Assembly: GCA_023300255.1 (NCBI GenBank)
Contig: JALZWC010000829.1
Coordinates: 1-11,651, forward strand
Length of the DNA: 11,651 nt
Direction: 5' to 3'
Source: Saprospiraceae bacterium
GTDB taxonomy: Bacteria; Bacteroidota; Bacteroidia; Chitinophagales; Saprospiraceae
The position numbers were made by a program, and so were the translations under genes. The notes under the pieces were generated by a model that had not been told where the DNA came from, did no database searches, and was given only the letters and a program-made list of their open reading frames with translations. Of this stretch, positions 1 to 5,013 are shown one piece after another. Positions within the stretch are counted from its first letter, which is position 1. Each line of letters opens with the position of its first letter.

Positions 1-101
1 AAGGGCTTACGTAGCTAGGCTATGTGCGACTTTTTTAAAAACAACTAGCAAAAAAATAAGCTCCTTTAAATTGTTATCTTATTTATGTCCGACTACTTAT
101 T

Positions 102-169
102 TTAACCCCATAGATACATAAAGCACATAACATAGGAAACCTATGTGCTCTATATACCTATGTGGTTAA
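102..169. repeat. Imperfect palindrome of the ACCACATAG family (copy A)
   Basis: Left arm 102-135 and right arm 141-169 pair imperfectly around the loop GAAAC (136-140). The ends read TTAACCCCATAG and CTATGTGGTTAA, and the interior is built of short CATAG/CTATG units. A second copy with the same ends lies at 10137-10214. No coding sequence overlaps it. Bases 1-101 hold no recognisable gene: one frame is open to about 113 but gives an unremarkable peptide. A TTTATGTCCGACTACTTA segment (85-102) resembles the TTTTGTCCAAATAC segment found at 196-209 and beside the second copy. It is probably a dispersed extragenic repeat. Confidence 0.75.
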
Positions 170-191
170 ATACAAATCTATTTTGTCAATT

Positions 192-199
192 TAATTTTG
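192..199 (+). promoter_or_regulatory. Possible -7 box TAATTTTG before the SH3-domain gene
   Basis: TAATTTTG fits the Bacteroidota -7 consensus TAnnTTTG and lies 45 bp before the ATG at 245. No TTTG -33 box lies 19-21 bp upstream; that position falls at the edge of the palindrome (GGTTAAATA). The downstream bases TCCAAATAC recur beside the related palindrome near 10230. Only one half of the promoter matches, so this is a weak call. Confidence 0.3.
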
Positions 200-244
200 T
201 CCAAATACATAGAGAGAATTTCGTTAGAATTTGATTAAACAAAT

Positions 245-787
245 ATGAGTAAAGCAAAAAAAACAGAAGAGAAAGACAGTATTCCGAATATGGAACTAAT
301 TCTAATCGGGGCATTTTTTGTTAGCTTTTTATTTTGGGCTGTTTCTAAATGCAGCGTCACCCAATCTAAATATGAGCACGAAGCGGCTCTTAATGCGCCC
401 AAAGAAGTAGTGGATACGGTAGCTCACAAAAAGATCGACCCAATCTCTGTCGATAAGCCTGTTAAGAAGGCCCCTAAAACGAAAACAGTCATTCGGGAAG
501 TATCTCTTTTGTATGCAGTTGTAGGTGGGTTAAAATTACGAACTGGCCCTACTCGGGATAGTGCTATTGTGCAAGAACTTGCCTTAAATGAGCCTATTTA
601 TTTTTTAAATGAGGTTTCTGATTTTAAAGAAAAAATTAATATGGGCGCTTATATTGCCGAAGAACCTTGGATCAAAATAAGAACCAAAAGAGGACAAGAA
701 GGATGGGTCTATGGGGCTGGTATTAATTATTATAAGGCGCCTATTCCTGAGGTGATAGAAGAAGAAAATTACTTAGAAGAAAATTAA
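245..787 (+). CDS. Membrane-anchored SH3-domain (SH3b) protein
   Basis: This 180-residue protein has a short charged N-terminus (residues 1-14, many Lys/Glu), one hydrophobic segment at about 17-34, a Lys/Pro-rich linker (about 40-85) and a bacterial SH3-like domain at about 88-163. Typical SH3b signatures are visible: LKLRTGPTRDSAIV (96-109), PWIKI (141-145) and GWVYG (153-157). The basic N-terminus predicts N-in/C-out topology, with the SH3 domain in the periplasm. SH3b domains often bind peptidoglycan or proline-rich peptides; the ligand here is unknown. The C-terminus is acidic (EVIEEENYLEEN). The gene converges on the DUF192 gene, and the two stop codons overlap in the four bases TTAA. 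ATG 245 is the natural start because the membrane segment follows directly. The domain call is firm, the cellular role is not. Confidence 0.85.
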   Translation: MSKAKKTEEKDSIPNMELILIGAFFVSFLFWAVSKCSVTQSKYEHEAALNAPKEVVDTVAHKKIDPISVDKPVKKAPKTKTVIREVSLLYAVVGGLKLRTGPTRDSAIVQELALNEPIYFLNEVSDFKEKINMGAYIAEEPWIKIRTKRGQEGWVYGAGINYYKAPIPEVIEEENYLEEN

Positions 788-1452
788 AATTCAATATGAT
801 CTCCGACTCTTATATTAAATGCCTTACAAAATCCACCTTGTACTAATAATACATATTGCACCTTTCCGCCTGAAGGAATAGAGGCTGCAGATAAAGGGGG
901 GCGGTCTTCTACTAATCTTGTTATTTCTTGATCTCTATTTATAAATAAAACATCTAGGCTAAGAAAGATATTCTGCATGGAGAAAGTCCTTGGCGCAGAC
1001 TCTTTATAACTATATAACATTCCTCCATTTGCTGGTAGAAAGCGCCGATTCATTAATCCTCTATTCTGTTCTCCTACGGTGTTGGCTATTTCTAAATCTA
1101 TTTCTATAATACTACGCTTAGATTGGGCATCTATAAAATGTAGATTCCCTTCTTTCCTAAAAGGAGGACTCTTATAATTTGGATTATATACGCCTGTCCT
1201 TTTAGGAGCTAAGTAAAATTTATTAAATAAAAAGCTACCTGCTATTATTAACATTACCACAGAAAACCATACTAAATCATTGTTAGCTGATGGTTTTGAC
1301 GGTTTTCCTTTAGGGCGATCTTCTTTATTAGCACCATTTTTATTATCCCCACTTGGAGGTCTTTGCTTATCTCTGGGCGGACGGTTATCATTATTTCTTG
1401 GCTGCTGCCCTTTATTATTTTTATTGCCTTTATAGTTTTTACTTTGTGCCAT
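784..1452 (-). CDS. DUF192 family protein with a membrane anchor
   Basis: The 222-residue product has three parts. Residues 1-57 are very rich in Lys, Asn, Pro, Arg and Gly and probably disordered; residues 60-80 form one hydrophobic segment (VWFSVVMLIIAGSFLF); about 104-222 form a DUF192 domain. Family hallmarks visible are GLMNR (132-136), GMLYSY (144-149), a FSMQN-LSLDVLFI block (157-171) and the C-terminal GDHIEF (217-222). DUF192 proteins are usually exported and of unknown biochemical function. The strongly basic N-terminal arm suggests a cytoplasmic N-terminus with the DUF192 domain in the periplasm. The start lies 25 bp after the stop of the acetyltransferase gene, so the two are probably cotranscribed. 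Its stop overlaps that of the SH3-domain gene from the other strand. Confidence 0.88.
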   Translation of the reverse strand: MAQSKNYKGNKNNKGQQPRNNDNRPPRDKQRPPSGDNKNGANKEDRPKGKPSKPSANNDLVWFSVVMLIIAGSFLFNKFYLAPKRTGVYNPNYKSPPFRKEGNLHFIDAQSKRSIIEIDLEIANTVGEQNRGLMNRRFLPANGGMLYSYKESAPRTFSMQNIFLSLDVLFINRDQEITRLVEDRPPLSAASIPSGGKVQYVLLVQGGFCKAFNIRVGDHIEF

Positions 1453-1477
1453 TGTTTTTCATTAGACTTGTTACCCT

Positions 1478-2074
1478 TTAAGAAATAGGAATATCCATAT
1501 TGAAGTTGTTTTTCCAATCTTTTTTTAACAAACCATAGATTTCTACATTTTCAAAATTTCCTTCTTTATTCACTTGGTAATCTTTTAAAGTACCCTCTAA
1601 CTTAAAATTTAATCTAAGTGGAATTTTTTTACTAGTGGTATTGCTAGCTACCATTTTCATCTCTACCCGATTTAAATGTAACCCCATAAATACATACCGA
1701 ATTAATCTAGCACAGGAGCGAGTCATAATGCCTTGCCCTTGTAAATCTTCTTGGAGCCAATACCCCATTTCTGCTCTTTTATTAAGCGGGTCAATATGAA
1801 CTAAAGATACTGCCCCAGCCAATTTCGTTTGATGAATAATCAAGGTTGTTAGCCTTTGTTTTCCTTTATTCATCATTCTTGCTTCTCTTAAAAACTGTTG
1901 GGCATGCCATTCTTTCTTTATACTGGGTATCCAAGGAAGGTATTGTTCTAAGTAGGTTCTATTCTTTTGAATCAACTGGAATAGCTCCGCTTTATAATCC
2001 AGTGTTGGAAAACATAAATGCGTTTGTTCATCCACTACTAAAGTTTTATTCTGGCTAAGTTCCATAGTTTTCAT
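1478..2074 (-). CDS. GNAT N-acetyltransferase, RimJ/RimL-like
   Basis: Counting from the ATG at 2074, the protein has 198 residues. It shows the GNAT fold of the RimJ/RimL group: KNRTYLEQYLPWI (37-49) near the N-terminus, the acetyl-CoA loop LQEDLQGQGIMTRS (107-120) and the C-terminal LNFKLEGTLKDY (155-166). Relatives acetylate N-terminal amines of ribosomal proteins or other amines; the substrate here cannot be told. Most homologues have LGF where this has LNF. The frame stays open to an ATG at 2146, but those 24 extra residues are encoded by a dispersed repeat (2090-2212), so I prefer 2074. ATG 2065 (MELSQNK, 195 residues) is also possible. It probably shares a transcript with the DUF192 gene downstream and perhaps the kinase upstream. 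Confidence 0.85.
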   Translation of the reverse strand: MKTMELSQNKTLVVDEQTHLCFPTLDYKAELFQLIQKNRTYLEQYLPWIPSIKKEWHAQQFLREARMMNKGKQRLTTLIIHQTKLAGAVSLVHIDPLNKRAEMGYWLQEDLQGQGIMTRSCARLIRYVFMGLHLNRVEMKMVASNTTSKKIPLRLNFKLEGTLKDYQVNKEGNFENVEIYGLLKKDWKNNFNMDIPIS

Positions 2075-2089
2075 TTTGAGTCTCAAGAC

Positions 2090-2212
2090 ACGGCCGTCAG
2101 GCAGGCGGGGAATCGAGATTAGAGATGTATTTCGATTAGAAAACAACGAAATTTCGTCCCTTTTTAAACGAAATCTATCTCTATTCTCTACTCTCTATTC
2201 TCTACTCTTTAA
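2090..2212. repeat. Inverted-repeat element of the GAGAATAGAG/TTTCGTTTA family (copy 1)
   Basis: Two imperfect arms, about 2115-2143 and 2158-2195, pair around the perfect 12-bp palindrome ACGAAATTTCGT (2146-2157). A GC-rich stretch with CAGGCAGGCGGGG (2098-2110) adjoins it. On the minus strand, 2212-2151 aligns without gaps to 11590-11651 (53 of 62 identical by eye). The same blocks recur in the inverted repeat at 3132-3260. It lies between the kinase and acetyltransferase genes and overlaps the disputed 5' extension of the latter. Confidence 0.75.
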
Positions 2213-2225
2213 GTGTAAGTAAAGA

Positions 2226-3116
2226 TTAAATAATCCTTATCAATGAATGAGGTACTACACTTTCCACCTGCTTAAAATCATCACAGATACCTAGTAAAAA
2301 ACCACCTCCACCTGCACCACAAATTTTCAATTTAAACGCTGATCCCTTCAATCCTTTTTGCCAAATTTGCTTAAAATCATTTGGTATCATGAACTCAAAA
2401 AGATCGTATTGTAAGTGACTAATACGCTCCCAAGATTCATGTAGTTTCTCCCAATTCCCAATGATTGCAGATTGGATAGCCTTATTAACTAAAGGCACTA
2501 GTTCTTCTTTACATTGATTGTTATAAGCGCCTTCTTTACATCGTTCTAAAAATCCATTTACATAAGGGGCCGTTTCTCTTGGTATATGTGTATCTAATAA
2601 AAAGATAGCTCGATCAATTCCTCTTTTTGAAGCTTCTAGTTTAGCCAAACTCACTCGATCAACATCGCCATTACTAGAGAATAATACTGGATAATTTAAA
2701 TAACAAACTAAAGGATCCATGCCTGAGCTGGTGCCATGAAAAAAGCTTTCCATTTGACCAAATAACTGCTTTAATTTAGAGTTATTTTTAGGGAGTTCTA
2801 ATTGATATCTATCGGCAATAGCAGCGCATAAAGCACCAGAACTCCCCATTCCATATCCTGTTGGGATACTGGATTTAAAGTATAAGCCTGCATGAAGCTC
2901 TTTTGAAAAAGTAACTAAATCCAATACCCTATCCAAACTTTGTTCCTTTAAATATTGTACTAATAATGGTAATTTTTGCTGTAAGGTTTGCTTTTCCATA
3001 GAATCAACGGCATATTGCCAAGAACCAAAATGGTTGGTAATAGGCATAGCCAGTGCTCGTGAGCCCTTTATAACTGTATGTTCTCCAAAAAGCAATATTT
3101 TTGCATTATACTTCAT
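2226..3116 (-). CDS. GHMP kinase, probable mevalonate kinase
   Basis: The 296-residue protein carries all three GHMP kinase motifs. KILLFGEHTVIKG (6-18) is motif 1; IPTGYGMGSSGA (84-95) is the ATP phosphate-binding loop; KICGAGGGGF (264-273) is motif 3. FFHGTSSGMD (125-134) matches the mevalonate kinase segment HG.PSG.D that supplies the catalytic Asp (D134 here). Mevalonate kinase phosphorylates (R)-mevalonate in the cytosol, on the route to isopentenyl diphosphate. The length is at the short end for the family. No other mevalonate-pathway gene is in the window, so a related step such as phosphomevalonate or another sugar/isoprenoid kinase cannot be excluded. It diverges from the 2OG oxygenase across a gap filled by a 129-bp inverted repeat. 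No consensus promoter was seen on its own strand. Confidence 0.85.
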   Translation of the reverse strand: MKYNAKILLFGEHTVIKGSRALAMPITNHFGSWQYAVDSMEKQTLQQKLPLLVQYLKEQSLDRVLDLVTFSKELHAGLYFKSSIPTGYGMGSSGALCAAIADRYQLELPKNNSKLKQLFGQMESFFHGTSSGMDPLVCYLNYPVLFSSNGDVDRVSLAKLEASKRGIDRAIFLLDTHIPRETAPYVNGFLERCKEGAYNNQCKEELVPLVNKAIQSAIIGNWEKLHESWERISHLQYDLFEFMIPNDFKQIWQKGLKGSAFKLKICGAGGGGFLLGICDDFKQVESVVPHSLIRII

Positions 3117-3131
3117 CTATTCTTAGTTTTG
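3100..3131 (+). promoter_or_regulatory. Consensus promoter for the 2OG oxygenase gene
   Basis: TTTG (3100-3103), a 20-bp spacer and TAGTTTTG (3124-3131) match the Bacteroidota consensus TTTG-N19-21-TAnnTTTG at every defined base. The -33 box lies inside the first codons of the divergent kinase gene. Transcription would begin a few bases after 3131, which gives a leader of about 160 nt before the ATG at 3301. That leader contains the whole inverted repeat 3132-3260. Confidence 0.6.
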
Positions 3132-3260
3132 AAACTATACAGAAATAGAATAAAGAAGCGAGAGCAGAGAGGTATTTCGTTTAGACCTGCCTGCCAAGGC
3201 ACGCAGATCTAAACGAAATACCTCTCTATTCTCACTTCTCTATTCTAAAACCTATAGTTT
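3132..3260. repeat. 129-bp inverted repeat in the divergent kinase/oxygenase gap (copy 2)
   Basis: Arms of about 64 bp (3132-3195 and 3198-3260) pair with few mismatches and one indel. The best block is AGAGGTATTTCGTTTAGA against TCTAAACGAAATACCTCT; the centre TGCC-AA-GGCA belongs to a CCTGCCTGC-type GC-rich core. The outer ends are AAACTATA and TATAGTTT. It shares GAGCAGAGA and TTTCGTTTA blocks with 2090-2212 and 11590-11651. If transcribed from the promoter at 3100-3131, it would fold into one long hairpin at the 5' end of the oxygenase mRNA. Confidence 0.85.
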
Positions 3261-3300
3261 TAAATTCTTATTTATCAAAGAACGAGAAAATCTCAAATTT

Positions 3301-4254
3301 ATGTCTAAACGTACTATTCCTGCACTAGACCTCGCTCAATTTACTACAGGCAACGCTACACAAAAAAAGGCTTTTGTAGACACTTTAGGAAATGCTTTTC
3401 ACGAAATTGGCTTTGTAGCTATTAAAAATCACGGAGTTTCTCAGCAATTAATTGACGATTTTTATGCTGCCTCTAAAGCTTTTTTTGCCTTACCTATTAA
3501 CGAAAAACGAAAACATGAAATAGCTGGACTTGCTGGACAAAGAGGATATACCTCTTTTGGTACAGAACATGCCAAGCATTCCAATGTTCCAGATTTAAAA
3601 GAATTCTTTCAAATCGGTCAAGATGTAGAGGGCGATATCCCGCTTCGATCTAATACTCCAGAGAATGTCCATGTAGCAGAAATTGGTAACTTTCTAGGTT
3701 TGGGTATTCAACTATATAAGGCATTTGAAAAGTCTGGTGGTGCTTTATTAGAAGCGATTGCTATTCACTTAAATTTACCAGAAAACTATTTCTCTAGAAA
3801 AATTCATAATGGCAATAGTATCCTCCGAGCCATTCATTATCCGCCAATCACACAAGCTCCAAAATCTGCTATTCGAGCAGAACAACATGAAGATATCAAC
3901 CTAATTACGCTGTTAGTAGGCGCTTCCGCAGGTGGTTTGCAGTTATTGGATAATGATGGCGTTTGGCAGGCAATTATGCCAGAAGAAGACGAAATTGTCA
4001 TTAATGTAGGAGATATGCTCCAACGATTGACTAATAATTACCTTAAATCTACCACTCACAGAGTCGTCAATCCTCCGAAAGAGGAATGGCATAAGCCTCG
4101 TTTATCGATTCCTTTCTTTCTACATCCTAAAAGCGATATGGATTTAAATTGTTTGGATCAATGCGTAACAGCAACAAATCCAATACAATACGAGCACATT
4201 ACTGCAGGTGGTTACTTAGACCAACGATTGAGAGAAATTGGTTTAAAAAAATAA
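3301..4254 (+). CDS. 2OG-Fe(II) oxygenase, isopenicillin N synthase family
   Basis: The 317-residue protein has an N-terminal DIOX_N-type domain (about 5-115, including GFVAIKNHGV at 37-46) and a C-terminal 2OG-Fe(II) oxygenase domain (about 171-276). The iron ligands are visible as HED (H196, D198) and H253 in THRVVNP. The 2-oxoglutarate carboxylate pair is R267 and S269 in KPRLSIPFF. Length and architecture are full size, ending in the usual AGGYLDQRLREIGL. Such enzymes use O2, Fe(II) and usually 2-oxoglutarate to hydroxylate or desaturate small molecules in the cytosol. The substrate is unknown, and there is no evidence of a peptide-antibiotic cluster nearby. It has a consensus promoter and a long leader with a hairpin-forming repeat, and appears to be transcribed alone. 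Confidence 0.9.
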   Translation: MSKRTIPALDLAQFTTGNATQKKAFVDTLGNAFHEIGFVAIKNHGVSQQLIDDFYAASKAFFALPINEKRKHEIAGLAGQRGYTSFGTEHAKHSNVPDLKEFFQIGQDVEGDIPLRSNTPENVHVAEIGNFLGLGIQLYKAFEKSGGALLEAIAIHLNLPENYFSRKIHNGNSILRAIHYPPITQAPKSAIRAEQHEDINLITLLVGASAGGLQLLDNDGVWQAIMPEEDEIVINVGDMLQRLTNNYLKSTTHRVVNPPKEEWHKPRLSIPFFLHPKSDMDLNCLDQCVTATNPIQYEHITAGGYLDQRLREIGLKK

Positions 4255-4268
4255 TCGTAACTGTTTAG

Positions 4269-4397
4269 CATTGGCTATCGCCAATGAAAAATTGAACGCA
4301 GAAGTGCAGAGGTGCAAAAAATTTTTCTATGAAAAAAATCAAAACTCTGCTTCTCCGCGTCTCTGCGTTCAAATACTGACATTGGCTTTAGCCAATG
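4269..4397. repeat. Nested inverted repeat between the oxygenase gene and tatA
   Basis: Each end is itself a palindrome: CATTGGC-TATC-GCCAATG (4269-4286) and CATTGGCT-TT-AGCCAATG (4380-4397). Between them, GAACGCAGA (4294-4302) pairs with TCTGCGTTC (4362-4370), and further GCAGAG/CTCTGC blocks lie inside. The element begins 15 bp after the oxygenase stop and may also end that transcript, although no clear T-run follows on the plus strand. The end palindrome recurs at 10321-10342. Confidence 0.8.
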
Positions 4398-4443
4398 CTT
4401 GCGCTAAAATAATCAACATAAACAAATAGGAAGATTTATTTGT

Positions 4444-4474
4444 TTTGTCTGAGAACCAAAAAACATTAACTTTG
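4444..4474 (+). promoter_or_regulatory. Consensus promoter of tatA
   Basis: TTTG (4444-4447), a 19-bp spacer and TAACTTTG (4467-4474) fit the Bacteroidota consensus TTTG-N19-21-TAnnTTTG exactly. The predicted start of transcription is a few bases later, giving a leader of about 75 nt to the ATG at 4555. This is the clearest promoter in the window. Confidence 0.75.
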
Positions 4475-4481
4475 TGTAAGA

Positions 4482-4499
4482 AGGTAACCATAGTTACCT
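4482..4499 (+). promoter_or_regulatory. Small hairpin at the 5' end of the tatA leader
   Basis: AGGTAAC (4482-4488) and GTTACCT (4493-4499) form a perfect 7-bp stem with the loop CATA, starting about at the predicted +1. A separate 10-bp palindrome, TAGTCGACTA (4507-4516), follows. A 5'-end hairpin of this kind can stabilise mRNA; an operator is the alternative. The role is inferred. Confidence 0.45.
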
Positions 4500-4554
4500 A
4501 AAAACCTAGTCGACTACAAGCGTCGATGCTACAGTAAAATAAAAAACATAAATC

Positions 4555-4767
4555 ATGGAATCTATATTTTTAGCGTTTTTACCAGGAGGTACAGAAATAT
4601 TTGTTATCCTTTTTGTAGTCTTATTATTATTTGGTGGTAAGAAAATTCCAGAATTAATGCGTGGAATTGGAAAAGGTATCAAAGAATTTAATAGTGCTCG
4701 TGCCACTATCGAAAGTGAAATTAAGGAAGGTATGAGAGAGTCAGAAAAGAAAGAGATTAAAGAATAA
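4555..4767 (+). CDS. tatA: Sec-independent protein translocase subunit TatA
   Basis: The 70-residue protein has the TatA/B plan: a short N-terminus, one transmembrane helix at about 13-27, the hinge FGGKKIPEL (26-34), an amphipathic helix with GIGKGIKEFNSA (37-48), and a charged tail rich in Glu and Lys. TatA forms the oligomeric channel that works with TatC to export folded proteins, often with a twin-arginine signal, across the inner membrane. TatB proteins are usually longer, so TatA (or an Escherichia TatE-like copy) fits better. The gene has its own consensus promoter and strong terminator and so is a single-gene unit. No tatC is in the window. The start codon follows an A-rich leader typical of this phylum. 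Confidence 0.93.
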   Translation: MESIFLAFLPGGTEIFVILFVVLLLFGGKKIPELMRGIGKGIKEFNSARATIESEIKEGMRESEKKEIKE

Positions 4768-4796
4768 TTTTCGCTCTATCTTAGTAGCAACGAAAG

Positions 4797-4838
4797 AAAT
4801 GATAAAGAAGCTATAGAAAGCTTCTTTATCATTTTTTT
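4797..4838 (+). terminator. Rho-independent terminator of tatA
   Basis: A perfect 16-bp stem pairs 4797-4812 (AAATGATAAAGAAGCT) with 4819-4834 around the 6-nt loop ATAGAA, and a run of T continues to 4838. It begins 30 bp after the tatA stop. Confidence 0.85.
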
Positions 4839-4850
4839 ATATAGAAATTG

Positions 4851-5008
4851 TTGTAACTACTCAGGTGTGAGGAGCGAGGTGTCAGGTGTCAGAAAAACAG
4901 TGCGACCATAAATCTATAGCTTACTTTATTGCAAAGAATGTTTTCTATGCTCAAGAAAACGAAAATTCCTAGTTAGCACGGCTTCACCTGACACCTGAGT
5001 AGTTACAA
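4851..5008. mobile_element. MITE-like 158-bp element with perfect 18-bp inverted ends
   Basis: The termini 4851-4868 (TTGTAACTACTCAGGTGT) and 4991-5008 are exact reverse complements. The same four bases, ATTG, flank both sides (4847-4850 and 5009-5012), as a target-site duplication would. The element has no ORF of note, and its interior holds a further stem, GTTTTCT..AGAAAAC (4940-4960), and sub-repeats of CAGGTGT next to the ends. Size, perfect ends and flanking duplication fit a non-autonomous miniature inverted-repeat transposable element. The competing reading is a large bidirectional hairpin terminator between tatA and the T9SS gene, whose stop is only 5 bp away. Confidence 0.55.
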
Positions 5009-5013
5009 ATTGT

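Noticed and set aside
1..118. Open frame entering from the left edge, possibly the end of another gene
   Set aside because: The translated peptide (about 37 residues) has no recognisable feature and its last part is repeat DNA; not enough to call a gene.
102..214. Short repeated CATAG units suggestive of a CRISPR array
   Set aside because: The units are only 5-8 bases, arranged as a palindrome without spacers of even length, and no cas gene is present.
1272..1517. Minus-strand ORF of 81 residues in another frame of the DUF192 gene
   Set aside because: It overlaps the N-terminal half of DUF192 and the end of the acetyltransferase gene; its composition is a frame-shifted echo of the Lys/Asn-rich arm. 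Both real genes are intact, so no frameshift is needed.
3301..4254. Membership of a beta-lactam biosynthesis cluster, suggested by the isopenicillin N synthase family
   Set aside because: The family is broad and no peptide synthetase or other antibiotic gene lies nearby.
4506..4706. Minus-strand ORF of 66 residues overlapping tatA
   Set aside because: It lies opposite the well-supported tatA gene, resembles no known family, and has no promoter or leader features.
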